A stretch of 64,000 bases of DNA from Vibrio metoecus. Lineage in GTDB: Bacteria; Pseudomonadota; Gammaproteobacteria; Enterobacterales; Vibrionaceae. The notes below the pieces were generated by a model. The model worked only from the letters and a program-made list of their open reading frames with translations, had not been told where the DNA came from and searched no databases. The position numbers and the translations under genes were made by a program. The stretch spans positions 434,001 to 498,000 of the forward strand of contig NZ_JJMN01000046.1 of the NCBI RefSeq assembly GCF_000696385.1. The letters are read 5' to 3'. Numbering within the stretch: the first letter of the stretch is position 1; each line of letters opens with the position of its first letter. Shown one piece after another: positions 18,753 to 28,240 of this stretch.

Positions 18753-19409
18753 ATGAATCAGTCCTCATTACTTGCCGAATTCGGCGACCCAATGACTCGT
18801 GTAGAAAACGCACTGCAAGCCTTACGTGAAGGGCGTGGTGTGCTGCTGCTCGATGATGAAGATCGCGAAAACGAAGGCGATATTATCTACGCAGTAGAAT
18901 CTCTTACTACAGCGCAAATGGCGCTGATGATCCGTGAATGCAGCGGCATCGTCTGTTTGTGTCTGACTGAAGCGCAAGCCGATCGCTTAGCCCTACCGCC
19001 TATGGTGGTGAACAACAATAGTGCGAACCAAACGGCTTTTACGGTATCGATTGAAGCCAAACACGGTGTGACCACGGGGGTTTCGGCGCAAGATCGCGTC
19101 ACCACCATCAAAACCGCCGCCAACCTACAAGCGAAGCCGGAAGATTTGGCACGCCCCGGCCATGTATTCCCACTGCGTGCTCGTGCGGGCGGGGTATTGG
19201 CGCGTCGTGGTCATACTGAAGGTACGGTTGATTTGATGCAGATGGCGGGCTTGCAGCCAGCCGGTGTGTTATGCGAACTGACCAACCCAGATGGCAGTAT
19301 GGCAAAAACGCCAGAAATCATCGAGTTTGGCAAACTGCACAATATGCCCGTGTTGACCATTGAAGATATGGTGCAATACCGCATTCAGTTTGATCTGAAA
19401 CTGGCTTAA
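18753..19409 (+). CDS. ribB: 3,4-dihydroxy-2-butanone 4-phosphate synthase RibB
   Basis: 218 residues, the length of the single-domain enzyme, with no fused GTP cyclohydrolase II. It makes the four-carbon precursor of riboflavin from ribulose 5-phosphate. Signature residues are the acidic loop [10 protein letters not shown] with the metal and substrate ligands, [20 protein letters not shown], and [20 protein letters not shown]. It is controlled by the FMN riboswitch just upstream. It stands alone, convergent with the TrmY-family gene. Confidence 0.97.
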   Translation: MNQSSLLAEFGDPMTRVENALQALREGRGVLLLDDEDRENEGDIIYAVESLTTAQMALMIRECSGIVCLCLTEAQADRLALPPMVVNNNSANQTAFTVSIEAKHGVTTGVSAQDRVTTIKTAANLQAKPEDLARPGHVFPLRARAGGVLARRGHTEGTVDLMQMAGLQPAGVLCELTNPDGSMAKTPEIIEFGKLHNMPVLTIEDMVQYRIQFDLKLA

Positions 19410-19419
19410 GCGAAGAAAA

Positions 19420-19453
19420 AACAGCCCTGACGAACAGATTCATCAGGGCTGTT
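19420..19453. terminator. Bidirectional terminator between ribB and the TrmY-family gene
   Basis: AACAGCCCTGA (19420-19430) pairs perfectly with TCAGGGCTGTT (19443-19453). An A-run precedes it, giving a T-run for the minus-strand gene; on the plus strand only TTAAT follows. Confidence 0.75.
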
Positions 19454-19474
19454 AATGATTGATGAGGGCAGGAA

Positions 19475-20080
19475 TTACCAACCCGCTTCTTGGTGATCAA
19501 TCTCGTTATGGATCAGCGTGACACACTGTGAAGCAAACAGCATTTTTGGCCCAAGGCTGATTTTTTCTACTCCGAGACGCTTCATCGAGTTACCGCTCTT
19601 TTTCGGCATCGGGATATGATCGGTCAAAATAAAACACGGGTTCGGGCCAATCTTAATATCACGAATGGAATCGCCTTTTTTATCCATCATGTACAGCGAA
19701 TGATGCTCCGCCAACTCACCGAGTAGGGCTTCAAAACTGATAGTGCGCACGGTCAATCCCGGCTGAACCACACGGGTTTGTTCTTTGCCCATACCAACAG
19801 AGGCATCCAGCGCTTTCACCAATAGGGCAATCAACGCCGCTTCATGGAACCCGCCCACATCACTGATTTCATTCGCTTCGACGGTGATGGTGCGTGAATA
19901 ATCGCGCGTGCTTTCCAATACCAGATGAATCACCACATCTTCACGATGCGACTGCGCGGTAAACAGGCTGTTCATCATGCAGTGCGCCAAAATTTCGGTA
20001 TGGCATTTGCCACCAATTTCGTCCAGTAGGCGTTGGCTATCGGTCGGTGCGGAGCGAGCTCGAAGGATAAAACTGCGCAT
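19475..20080 (-). CDS. TrmY-family tRNA pseudouridine methyltransferase homologue (DUF358)
   Basis: 201 residues from ATG 20080. An in-frame ATG four codons earlier (20092) is possible, but archaeal TrmY proteins begin at the equivalent of MRSFILRA. The SPOUT-family C-terminal half shows LTVRTISFEALL, IKIGPNPCFILTDHIPMP and ISLGPKMLFASQCVTLIHNEID, the TrmY knot and S-adenosylmethionine site. In archaea TrmY methylates N1 of pseudouridine 54 in tRNA. Bacterial homologues occur in vibrios and their substrate is less certain. It is convergent with ribB and has no operon partner. Confidence 0.85.
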   Translation of the reverse strand: MRSFILRARSAPTDSQRLLDEIGGKCHTEILAHCMMNSLFTAQSHREDVVIHLVLESTRDYSRTITVEANEISDVGGFHEAALIALLVKALDASVGMGKEQTRVVQPGLTVRTISFEALLGELAEHHSLYMMDKKGDSIRDIKIGPNPCFILTDHIPMPKKSGNSMKRLGVEKISLGPKMLFASQCVTLIHNEIDHQEAGW

Positions 20081-20185
20081 GGTATTTCTCATTCGTTGTC
20101 ATTCAAAGTGCGGTATTGTCGCTAAGCGCGCCGAACTTGACCAGTCTTTTATGCTGCCGTTTTGCGATAGCCGTGACTCGCCGAT

Positions 20186-21091
20186 TTATTCGATGACGCC
20201 CTGCTCAAAATAACGCTTACTGAACTCAATAAACCGCTTTAAGCGCACCGGTTGATATTTGTCTTTATGGTAGATAAGGGAAAACTCAACGCTTGGGATA
20301 TGCCAATCCTGAAACACTTCGACCAATTCACCGCGGGCGATCTCTTGGTGGCAGTAGAAAGTGGGTACGCGAATGATGCCGTTATGCGCCAATGCCGCTC
20401 GAACTAACACTCGGCCGTTTTTACACTGTAAATCTCCATCGACAGGCACATCGAGAGTTTGCTTCGTTTCTTGGTGTTGGTAGCTCCAACGTTTTACCGA
20501 ACCGGTTAAGCAGCGATGCTCGGCGAGCTGCTTGGGATGTTGAGGTTGACCACACTGCGTAAAGTACACGGGGCTCGCGAGCGTGCTCATACGGATTTCG
20601 GTAAGTTTACGCGCCACAAAGCTGGCATCTTCTAATTTGCCCATTCGAAATGCCACGTCAAATCCTTCTTCAATCAAATCAACGCGATGACTACTGAAAT
20701 CAAGGTGAATTCGCACATCGGGGTTTTCCTGCATAAAAGCACTGCAAATGTCGGCAATTAACTCTTCCCCAATATGCCCGCCCACACTGTTGATGCGTAG
20801 CTCACCGCGCGCTTCTTGCACATCATCCACAGCCGCTAATACGGCTTGTTCAATACTGCTCAGGGCTTGCTCGCATTGATGATAGAAGATCTCTCCTGCA
20901 TCCGTGAGCGAAAGGCTGCGTGTGGTTCGCGTGACAAGGGTGACGCCCATGCTGTTCTCTAACTGGCTCAATTGGCGTGAAACATGTGAGCGAGAAACCT
21001 CCAGCTCTTCCGCGGCTTTAGTGAAATTGCCGAGTTTGGCAATCAGTACAAAGGCGCGAATGTCGGCCAGATTGAGTTGGTTAAGTTGCAT
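20186..21091 (-). CDS. LysR-family transcriptional regulator, divergent from an SDR gene
   Basis: 301 residues. The N-terminal HTH (LADIRAFVLIAKLGNFTKAAEELEVSRSHVSRQLSQLENSMGVTLVTRTTRSLSLTDAG) and the periplasmic-binding-like effector domain (RINSVGGHIGEELIADICSAF, HLDFSSHRVDLIEEGFDVAFRMG) place it in the CrgA/AaeR-like subgroup with truncated inducer pockets. The ATG is 147 bases from the divergent SDR start, so it probably controls that gene and itself. Inducer unknown. Confidence 0.93.
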   Translation of the reverse strand: MQLNQLNLADIRAFVLIAKLGNFTKAAEELEVSRSHVSRQLSQLENSMGVTLVTRTTRSLSLTDAGEIFYHQCEQALSSIEQAVLAAVDDVQEARGELRINSVGGHIGEELIADICSAFMQENPDVRIHLDFSSHRVDLIEEGFDVAFRMGKLEDASFVARKLTEIRMSTLASPVYFTQCGQPQHPKQLAEHRCLTGSVKRWSYQHQETKQTLDVPVDGDLQCKNGRVLVRAALAHNGIIRVPTFYCHQEIARGELVEVFQDWHIPSVEFSLIYHKDKYQPVRLKRFIEFSKRYFEQGVIE

Positions 21092-21237
21092 TGAGAGTCC
21101 TTTTATTTGTCATCATGTGGCAACAGTTTGTGAACCTGTCGACTATATATCAACAATCTGCTTTCGCCTAGACTGCACGCATTGCAACGAACTCCTGTGT
21201 TCAGGAGAATTTTTCTAAGAATCAATAAGGTAATCCC

Positions 21238-21957
21238 ATGAAATCATTAGTCGTTATTACAGGTGCAAGTTCTGGTATTGGTGAAGCTATCGCACGCCGT
21301 TTCAGTGAAGCGGGTCATCCATTGCTGTTGGTGGCACGCCGTGTAGAGCGTTTAGAAGCACTGAACCTGCCCAACACACTGTGTGAAAAAGTGGATGTGA
21401 CGGAGGCCGCGACCTTAGTGGCTGCGATTGCGAAAGCCGAAGCGCTGTATGGCCCTGCGGATCTGCTGGTGAACAATGCCGGTGTCATGCTGCTTGGGCA
21501 GATTGATACTCAAGAAGCGAATGAATGGAAGCGCATGTTTGATGTGAATGTGTTAGGTCTGCTCAATGGTATGCACGCCGTGTTGGCCGATATGAAAGAG
21601 CGCAACCACGGTACGATCGTGAACATCAGTTCTATTGCGGGTAAGAAAACTTTCCCGAATCATGCTGCTTACTGTGGAACTAAGTTTGCGGTACATGCGA
21701 TTTCTGAAAACGTGCGTGAGGAAGTGGCCGCTAGCAATGTGCGTGTGACCACAATTGCTCCAGGAGCGGTAGAAACGGAACTGCTTTCACACACTACATC
21801 AAGCGAAATTAAAGACGGCTATGACGCTTGGAAAGTGGATATGGGCGGCGTGTTGGCAGCGGATGATGTGGCGCGAGCGGTACTGTTTGCTTATCAGCAG
21901 CCACAAAACGTGTGCATTCGTGAGATTGCGTTGGCACCGACCAAACAACAACCCTAA
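21238..21957 (+). CDS. Short-chain dehydrogenase/reductase (classical SDR)
   Basis: 239 residues; AAGG seven bases before ATG. Cofactor motif TGASSGIGEAIARRF at residues 8-22, NNAG, the catalytic Ser in NISSIAG, and Tyr145-x-x-x-Lys149 (YCGTK) are all present. The Arg-Arg after the second strand (LVARRVERLEAL) suggests NADPH preference. It resembles YdfG-like hydroxy-acid or serine dehydrogenases, but the substrate cannot be read from sequence. It is divergent from a LysR regulator and ends in its own terminator. Confidence 0.93.
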   Translation: MKSLVVITGASSGIGEAIARRFSEAGHPLLLVARRVERLEALNLPNTLCEKVDVTEAATLVAAIAKAEALYGPADLLVNNAGVMLLGQIDTQEANEWKRMFDVNVLGLLNGMHAVLADMKERNHGTIVNISSIAGKKTFPNHAAYCGTKFAVHAISENVREEVAASNVRVTTIAPGAVETELLSHTTSSEIKDGYDAWKVDMGGVLAADDVARAVLFAYQQPQNVCIREIALAPTKQQP

Positions 21958-21986
21958 GTTCAATCAAAGGTTTAGAAAATAGCTAT

Positions 21987-22015
21987 AGCGATGCGTTATC
22001 CGCATCGCTTTTTTA
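21987..22015 (+). terminator. Rho-independent terminator after the SDR gene
   Basis: AGCGATGCG (21987-21995), loop TTATC, CGCATCGCT (22001-22009) followed by TTTTT. Confidence 0.9.
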
Positions 22016-22143
22016 TGGTCGGATCCTTTGCGCAACAGCGATCCGCCCTCTACACTGATTGGTGTAGTTTCATATCAAAATAACAATGATCGGTTGGCAT
22101 TTATTACGTCGTTTAAAGAGGCAGAAAGCTTCAGGGACCATTT

Positions 22144-24456
22144 ATGAAAATTGCTAACCGAATTGTGTTATCTATGACTCTTATTGCCACCGTCGCCGTG
22201 ATCGTTGCGGGCCAATGGATTGGCTGGAGTGCATCGAACCTTGCTGAAAAAGCCCTATATAATCGGGCTACTGAGCAGTTGGTCTCTGTTCGACAAACGA
22301 AAAAAAGTGAAATTGAACGCTATCTGCAACAAATCGCCGGCCAACTGATGACCTTAGCTCATATGGTGTCAACGGTTGATGCCATGAACGGGTTGAGTGA
22401 AGCGTATCAACAGTATCCCGTTGAGCAAGTACCAAGCCAATCTTTGGACAAGCTGCAAAGCTACTATGCAACGCAGTTCGGCCAAAAATACCAAAAGCTG
22501 AATGATGGACGCGATGCCGCATTTGATCGCCGTTTGCAACTGTTATCACCGATCAGTAAAGCGCTACAGTCACGCTATATTGCGGAAAATCCTAACCCAC
22601 TTGGAGAGAAAGATGCTTGGCTGAGTGATGCCTTAGGAACTCGTTATGACGGTTTACATGGCAAATATCACCCAAGTTTCAAAAAATACCTTGAGCAATT
22701 CGGCTTGTATGATGTTTTCTTGATCGATAACGCTGGTAACGTTGTGTATAGCGTGTTCAAAGAACTTGATTATGCAACCAATTTAAAAACTGGCCCCTAC
22801 AGAGATTCTGGGTTAGCGCGTGCCTATGTTAAAGCGGAAACCCTCGCTGACAACCAATATTATCTAGACGACTTCGCACCTTATTACCCTTCTTATGAAG
22901 CGGCAGCCTCTTTTATCGCAACCCCAATTTTCGATAATGGCCAACGGATTGGTGTGCTGGTTTTTCAAATGCCAGTTGATGAAATTAACCACATCATGAC
23001 CTTTAATAATCAATGGGTTGAAAACGGATTAGGTCGAACTGGTGAAAGTTATTTAGTCGGTAGTGATGGTTTGATCCGTAGCCAACCCCGTCAATTATTG
23101 GAAGATGCTTCAGCGTTTATGAATACTCTGAACGCGATGAAGCTCAATAAAGATGCCATTAGCCAAATTCGTAACAAAGGGGTAGCCATTGGTGTCATGC
23201 CGATCCGCAGTGAAGGGGTGGATAAAGGGCTTCGGGGTGAAAGTGGTGTGGTGCACCATACCAACTCGGTGGGCATCGATATGTTAACTGCATTCAGCCC
23301 GATTCATGCGTTGGGTCAATCTTGGGTATTGATTACAGAAATGCAGGCTCAGGAGGCGCTGGTTGACATTGTCGCGCTGAACCATGATGTGACAATTAAA
23401 GCCGCGCTAGCCATTGTTGTGTCTGCACTAGTGGCGGCGATCGCGGCTCTAGTTTTAGGGAAAAACATCTCTCGTCCAATTTTACGTTCAATCCGTGATG
23501 TGCAAAATATCAGCCAAAATAATGATTTAACTGGAAGGTTAGAAGAGCAAGGCAGCGATGAAATTAGGCAACTTGCGCAAGCGTTCAATCGACTTTTTGA
23601 ACAGTTGCAAGAGACGATCAGCCAATTTGCTCAGGCGACGGAAAAGCTCAATTCGAACACGCAAGTCATTTCAGACAACATGACGCATGCCCGAAGTGCG
23701 GTGGCTGATCAGCACGAGCGCACGGAATCGGTAGTGACGGCAGTGAATGAAATGAGTGCATCAATTGCTGAAGTTTCGCAGTTTGCTCTGCGTGCCGCAG
23801 AATTTGTGCAAGAAGCGAACGACAAAGGCCAAACAGGTGTGGCGGTGGGGGATGAGTTGTCACGCGATATGAGTTCGATCAACCAGCAAATGGCCTCTGC
23901 GGTTGAAGCCATTGGTCGTTTGAACCATGAGAGCCAATCGATTGCATCGGTATTGGATGTGATTCAAGCGATAGCAGAACAAACCAACCTATTGGCGTTA
24001 AACGCGGCAATTGAAGCTGCGCGAGCCGGTGAACAAGGCCGTGGTTTTGCGGTGGTGGCGGATGAAGTGCGTAATCTTGCCTCCAAAACGCATACCTCTA
24101 CGGAAGAGATTCGTCAAAAAATAGAACGCTTACAGCGTGAAACACAGGCTGTGGTGAGCTCGATTCAAAGTGCGAACCAGAATGTTTCTCGCGGCGTGTC
24201 ATCGTGTAACAGCAACACGGATATGCTCAAACAGATCGTGGGGATGATCAATGAGCTCAATGATATGAACATCCAAATTGCAACCGCGACCGACGAACAG
24301 CGAGAAGTGACTGAAGAGATCAATACCAACATCACATCGATTTCCGATGTGTCATCGAGCGTCTCTCAACAAGTGGGACATGTGGATGAAATTGTTGGTG
24401 AGCTTGCACAGGAAGCGCAAAGCCTCAGAAAACGGGTTGGGCAGTTCCGCTATTAG
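22144..24456 (+). CDS. Methyl-accepting chemotaxis protein with large periplasmic sensor
   Basis: 770 residues, one of the longest receptors here. First membrane helix at residues 7-27. A roughly 390-residue periplasmic domain follows: a helical segment (residues 35-190) and a Cache-like module (YDVFLIDNAGNVVYSVFKELDYATNL, GESYLVGSDGLIRSQPR). Then a second helix (AALAIVVSALVAAIAALVLG), HAMP, and the signalling tip [20 protein letters not shown]. The repeated FLIDNAG/LVGSDG pattern matches helical-plus-Cache receptors. The ligand is unknown. It is monocistronic, with a hairpin after the stop. Confidence 0.93.
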   Translation: MKIANRIVLSMTLIATVAVIVAGQWIGWSASNLAEKALYNRATEQLVSVRQTKKSEIERYLQQIAGQLMTLAHMVSTVDAMNGLSEAYQQYPVEQVPSQSLDKLQSYYATQFGQKYQKLNDGRDAAFDRRLQLLSPISKALQSRYIAENPNPLGEKDAWLSDALGTRYDGLHGKYHPSFKKYLEQFGLYDVFLIDNAGNVVYSVFKELDYATNLKTGPYRDSGLARAYVKAETLADNQYYLDDFAPYYPSYEAAASFIATPIFDNGQRIGVLVFQMPVDEINHIMTFNNQWVENGLGRTGESYLVGSDGLIRSQPRQLLEDASAFMNTLNAMKLNKDAISQIRNKGVAIGVMPIRSEGVDKGLRGESGVVHHTNSVGIDMLTAFSPIHALGQSWVLITEMQAQEALVDIVALNHDVTIKAALAIVVSALVAAIAALVLGKNISRPILRSIRDVQNISQNNDLTGRLEEQGSDEIRQLAQAFNRLFEQLQETISQFAQATEKLNSNTQVISDNMTHARSAVADQHERTESVVTAVNEMSASIAEVSQFALRAAEFVQEANDKGQTGVAVGDELSRDMSSINQQMASAVEAIGRLNHESQSIASVLDVIQAIAEQTNLLALNAAIEAARAGEQGRGFAVVADEVRNLASKTHTSTEEIRQKIERLQRETQAVVSSIQSANQNVSRGVSSCNSNTDMLKQIVGMINELNDMNIQIATATDEQREVTEEINTNITSISDVSSSVSQQVGHVDEIVGELAQEAQSLRKRVGQFRY

Positions 24457-24463
24457 TCTTTAG

Positions 24464-24502
24464 AAAAGCATCCCCGATTGTAAAATCGGGGATTGGCTTT
24501 TA
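24464..24502. terminator. Hairpin terminator between convergent MCP and LysR genes
   Basis: TCCCCGATT (24471-24479) pairs with AATCGGGGA (24484-24492), flanked by AAAAGC and GCTTTT that extend the pairing. It can serve both convergent genes and touches the end of the LysR coding region. Confidence 0.8.
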
Positions 24503-25390
24503 TGGCCACAGCAAATCTTCCTGCCAACGCTCGGCGAGAAAATCAATAAACTGTCTGACTAGAGGTGTTTGGTAACTGCGTGACAGATACACCGCCCAGA
24601 TTGAACTGCTTGGCAGATAATAGTCCGGCAGTAACGCTTGCAGTTGTCCAGCTCGCAACAGCGGATTGGCCAAATCACAGGGGAGACGAATGATTCCTTT
24701 ATGATTTAATGCGGCGCGGCATAAGGTACCCATATCATTGGCGCGAATATTACCATTGACCAAAACGCTAAACTGCTCGTTATTTTTTACGAAATCCCAT
24801 TTATTGCCACTGATATGCACTAAGCAGTTATGGTGTGCCAAATCTTGTGGCAGTCCGATAGGCGCATGTTGTGCCAGATATTCCTGAGTGGCACACACCA
24901 CCATTCCGACTTCAAGCAAGCGGCGTGCAATCAAATTTTCATCGGGCTGCTGCGTAAAGCGCAGCGCGATATCGACACGTTCATCGACCAATTGTGAAAA
25001 ACGATCGGAGGCAAGCACATCAAAATGAACTTGTGGATGCAGGTCGGTAAAGGCGATCACCGCATCCAGCAGCATGTTTTGCGTGAGACCTATCGGGGCC
25101 GAAATACGAATGCTGCCGCGTAATGCTCCCGATTGCTCCAGTGCGCGCATTTCCAGCTCCATGGTCTGATGCAGAATTTGCTCACAGCGTTGTAGCGCCT
25201 CTTCACCGGCTGCAGTCAGGCTGACTCGGCGTGTCGTGCGATGCAACAAGCGTTGCTTAAGCCAATCCTCAATCTCTTGAACATGCCGCGATACCTGTAA
25301 ACGGCTGAGGTTTAGGTTATCCGCCGCTTGGGTAAAACTGGCGGTATTCGCGACTTCGATAAAGCTGCGCATTGCTGTTAGGCGATCCAT
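24500..25390 (-). CDS. LysR-family transcriptional regulator, divergent from an NmrA-like gene
   Basis: 296 residues from ATG 25390 (MDRLTAMRSFIEVANTASFTQAADNLNLSRLQVSRHVQEIE), the usual LysR N-terminus; the upstream in-frame starts add poorly conserved residues. HTH at residues 18-37, effector domain from about 90 (GSIRISAPIGLTQNMLLDAVIAF). CrgA-like subgroup, as for the regulator at 20186-21091. It faces away from the NAD(P)-binding oxidoreductase at 25523, its most likely target. Confidence 0.92.
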   Translation of the reverse strand: MDRLTAMRSFIEVANTASFTQAADNLNLSRLQVSRHVQEIEDWLKQRLLHRTTRRVSLTAAGEEALQRCEQILHQTMELEMRALEQSGALRGSIRISAPIGLTQNMLLDAVIAFTDLHPQVHFDVLASDRFSQLVDERVDIALRFTQQPDENLIARRLLEVGMVVCATQEYLAQHAPIGLPQDLAHHNCLVHISGNKWDFVKNNEQFSVLVNGNIRANDMGTLCRAALNHKGIIRLPCDLANPLLRAGQLQALLPDYYLPSSSIWAVYLSRSYQTPLVRQFIDFLAERWQEDLLWP

Positions 25391-25522
25391 AAGTGCTCTC
25401 ATTTGCAAACTAACTAGATACAATGTACATCATTTTTGCGCATTTATCGCTCGTGATACGACAAACTATACTTATCCTCGTTGAACACACTCATCTAAAT
25501 AGATTCAAGAGGAAGGTAAAAA

Positions 25523-26161
25523 ATGAAAGTCGCAATTCTAGGTGCATCTGGTTGGATTGGTAGTCATTTAGCTGCTGAAGCGAAAATACGCGGACATGAA
25601 GTGGTTGCGATCGTTCGTGACCCTGCCAAAGTCACCCTCAAAGGCGTAGCGGTACAGCAACTGGACATCCTAAACCCAGAGAGCTCACTCAAATCTGTGC
25701 TCGAAGGCGTGGATGCTGTGATTGCCTCTATCGGCGGCCGTGCCGCAGGTAACCATGAAATGGTCGCGAAAACCGCGCAGCGTCTACTCAATGAGCTGCC
25801 ACAAGCTGGCGTTGCTCGTTTATTGTGGGTTGGTGGTGCGGGTTCTTTGGAAGTGGCGCCGGGGGTGAAATTAGTCACCGTTCCGGGTTTCCCAGAAGAG
25901 TACAAAGGTGAAGCTCTAGCTCAAGGCGAAGCGTTGGAAGTCTTCCGCGCAAGCAACAGCGATGTGAACTGGACTTTCGTCAGCCCAGCGGCCGAAATTT
26001 TCCCTGGCGACAAACAAGGCCAATACCGTGTGGGTGGCGATCAACTGCTGACCGACAGTGAAGGTAACAGCCGTATTTCGGTTGCAGATTATGCGGTCGC
26101 GCTGATTGATGAGCTGGAATACGCCGATCATCCTCGCCAGCGCATTGGTGTAGCGTACTAA
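25523..26161 (+). CDS. NAD(P)-binding Rossmann protein, NmrA/YwnB-like
   Basis: 212 residues; GGAAGG before the ATG. N-terminal dinucleotide motif KVAILGASGWIGSHLAAEA, atypical-SDR layout with VIASIGG and VARLLWVGGAGSLEVAPG, and WTFVSPAAEIFPG near the C-terminus. This family comprises flavin-reductase-like or redox-sensing proteins with no conserved catalytic Tyr, and is often induced under electrophile stress and controlled by LysR or MarR regulators. The substrate is unknown. It is divergent from a LysR gene and followed by an ERIC element. Confidence 0.85.
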   Translation: MKVAILGASGWIGSHLAAEAKIRGHEVVAIVRDPAKVTLKGVAVQQLDILNPESSLKSVLEGVDAVIASIGGRAAGNHEMVAKTAQRLLNELPQAGVARLLWVGGAGSLEVAPGVKLVTVPGFPEEYKGEALAQGEALEVFRASNSDVNWTFVSPAAEIFPGDKQGQYRVGGDQLLTDSEGNSRISVADYAVALIDELEYADHPRQRIGVAY

Positions 26162-26169
26162 AAAGAACG

Positions 26170-26300
26170 TTTCCCCTTCCTACTTGAAGCTGCATCGGTG
26201 TTGGCTACGTTTGTTCATCCCCAATCACATAGTGTGTCTATGCTCAGTGGGGGGTGAACGCACTTATCGCCTACCTGCAACTTCAAGTTGCTTGGGGATA
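26170..26300. repeat. ERIC (intergenic repeat unit) element, about 131 bp
   Basis: Same family as 13810-13936: left end CCTTCCTACTTGAAGCTGCA, right end TGCAACTTCAAGTTGCTTGG then GGATA, with GGGGGGTGAACGCACTTATCG and GTGTTGGCTACGTTTGTTCA inside. Read in reverse it gives GGGGATGAACAAACGTAGCC then AACACC, close to the ERIC core. It sits between convergent genes, nine bases after the upstream stop, so it could also end both transcripts. Confidence 0.8.
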
Positions 26301-26308
26301 ACTGCCGT

Positions 26309-27202
26309 TCACTTTACATGGACGGCACGATTGGGTTTCGAGTAGCGAAACGGCCAGAATTGAAACAACAAAATCGCGCCCAAGATCCCCGCCAAACTCA
26401 GCAGGGTGCGATTATCCACAGCACCACCTTGTGCTAAAACAGACAGCAACACACCCACGGTAGGCACCAGATAGTTACTCAATGAGGCATAAGCAGGACC
26501 TTTGCTCATAATGAGTTGCATGAAGAGAATGTAAACTACACCGCCGCAGAAGATACCCAAATAAAGGCTAGCCAGACCGGATTGCATTGAAATGTTGCTA
26601 TACGTTAGCTCACTGCTCAGCAATGCAACGGGCAGTAATTGTAGCGCCGACAGCACAATCACATCACGAGCGACCACAATGGGGTTTAGTTGATCGAGCT
26701 TTTTAACCAAAATTAGGCTCAGGGCGAAACTGAGTGCAGCAATAAAAATGGCCGCGGCACCATAAAAACTGCTCACATCTTGCACCTGTAACTGGGGATA
26801 GAACAGATACAGTAAGCTTGCGAACCCTAAAATACCGCAAATCAGTGACTTAGCATCCAGACGAGTGCTTTTCAAAAACAGCGGAGCAAGCAAAATGGTG
26901 AGAAGTGGATTCATACCCGTAATGACGGCCGCATGGCTCGATGGGGTTGTTTGCTGCCCCCATGCCACCAAGAGAAACGGTAAGGTGGCTTCCAATGTCG
27001 CGATTAAAAACAGCAACGGCCAGTGCCCATGTTGACGTTTCAGTTTCAACCAATAACACGCAATAATCAAAATCACCGCACCAAAGGTTGAACGCAGAGC
27101 GGCAATCCAAATAGCAGGGATTGATTCCAATGCAATATGATTGAACTCGTATTGTGATCCCCACAAAATCCCGCACATAGCCAACATAACTAAATATTTC
27201 AT
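26309..27202 (-). CDS. EamA/DMT-superfamily transporter
   Basis: 297 residues with AAGGAG before ATG. Ten predicted membrane helices in two EamA repeats (N-terminal MLAMCGILWGSQYEFNHIALESIPAIWIAALRS; second repeat from about residue 145). Drug/metabolite exporters of this family move amino acids, nucleotides or small toxic compounds out of the cell; substrate unknown. It is the 3' neighbour of a quinone-reductase-like gene on the same strand with about 100 bases between, so co-transcription is possible. Confidence 0.88.
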   Translation of the reverse strand: MKYLVMLAMCGILWGSQYEFNHIALESIPAIWIAALRSTFGAVILIIACYWLKLKRQHGHWPLLFLIATLEATLPFLLVAWGQQTTPSSHAAVITGMNPLLTILLAPLFLKSTRLDAKSLICGILGFASLLYLFYPQLQVQDVSSFYGAAAIFIAALSFALSLILVKKLDQLNPIVVARDVIVLSALQLLPVALLSSELTYSNISMQSGLASLYLGIFCGGVVYILFMQLIMSKGPAYASLSNYLVPTVGVLLSVLAQGGAVDNRTLLSLAGILGAILLFQFWPFRYSKPNRAVHVK

Positions 27203-27307
27203 AACAACTCCTTATTCCTACCCATTTGCCGCTGAAGTGCAACGGCAAATGGTGCAGATGTATATGAAAGCGTGGATGTGCTTGGTTATCACCACATCCC
27301 GCTACGG

Positions 27308-28240
27308 TTAAATTTCCAGGACAATCTTTCCTTGCACGTGTTCGGTTTCAGACAATGCGTGCGCTTGTGCCACTTGCTCAAAAGGCAATTCTTGAATGTT
27401 CGGCAGCCGGATCTCACCGTTATCAATCAGTGTGGAAATGTGTGATAACTGCTCGCCACTTGGCATCACCATTACGCGCTCATGGGCAAAAGTGTAGTGA
27501 GCCGGGATCTGGTGTGTTTTTAGCGTTGAAATGTATTTGCCTGACGGTTTCACTGTGTCGTAGATACCAAGCGCATCGTTATCCACCACATCAAACACAT
27601 AATCGAACTGACCGAGCGCCTGTAGATAGTTTGGAGAACGGTAGTCAACGATCTGCTCAACACCGAGTGATTTGAGATATGAATGGTTACCAGCTGATGC
27701 GACTGCAGTAACTTGCGCACCAAGATGCATAGCAAACTGTACCGCAAAACTTCCTACACCGCCACTGGCTCCGTGAATGAGAATTGATTGCTCAGGTTTT
27801 ATCTCGGCGAGTTGAGTTATGGCTTGCCACGCCGTTAATGAGGTAAGGGGCACCGCAGCAGCCTGAGCAAAGGTTAGAGTGCGTGGTTTTTTCGCCACTA
27901 AAGAAGCATCAACACGGATGTATTGTGCATAAGCGCCATCTTTGGTTAGGTCACCAAAAGCAAACACTTCGTCTCCCACTTGAAACTGCGAAACTTGTTT
28001 CCCAATTTGAACCACTACCCCAGAAAGATCCCAACCTAGGATCAGCGGTAGTTGATGCAAGTTTTCACTCGCTAACCAGCCTTCACGCACTTTCCAGTCA
28101 ACAGGATTGATCCCGCTGTATTTCACCGCGATCAGCACATCATTTTTACCGATTTGGGGAATCGCCACTTGCTCTGTAAGTAGGGTTTGTTGCCCTCCGT
28201 ATTGATGAATACGGATCGCTTTCATGGTTGTCACATTCAT
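27308..28240 (-). CDS. Zinc-free medium-chain dehydrogenase / NADPH:quinone oxidoreductase
   Basis: 310 residues; ATG 28240 has GAGGAG upstream. GroES-like fold with GINPVDWKVREG and GWDLSGVVVQIG at the N-terminus, cofactor motif ILIHGASGGVGSFAVQFAMHLGAQVTAV near residue 150, and no zinc-ligand Cys cluster. It fits the QOR subgroup that reduces quinones or alkenals with NADPH in the cytoplasm. It is divergent from the DsbA-like and WrbA genes, suggesting a shared redox-stress context. Confidence 0.9.
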   Translation of the reverse strand: MNVTTMKAIRIHQYGGQQTLLTEQVAIPQIGKNDVLIAVKYSGINPVDWKVREGWLASENLHQLPLILGWDLSGVVVQIGKQVSQFQVGDEVFAFGDLTKDGAYAQYIRVDASLVAKKPRTLTFAQAAAVPLTSLTAWQAITQLAEIKPEQSILIHGASGGVGSFAVQFAMHLGAQVTAVASAGNHSYLKSLGVEQIVDYRSPNYLQALGQFDYVFDVVDNDALGIYDTVKPSGKYISTLKTHQIPAHYTFAHERVMVMPSGEQLSHISTLIDNGEIRLPNIQELPFEQVAQAHALSETEHVQGKIVLEI

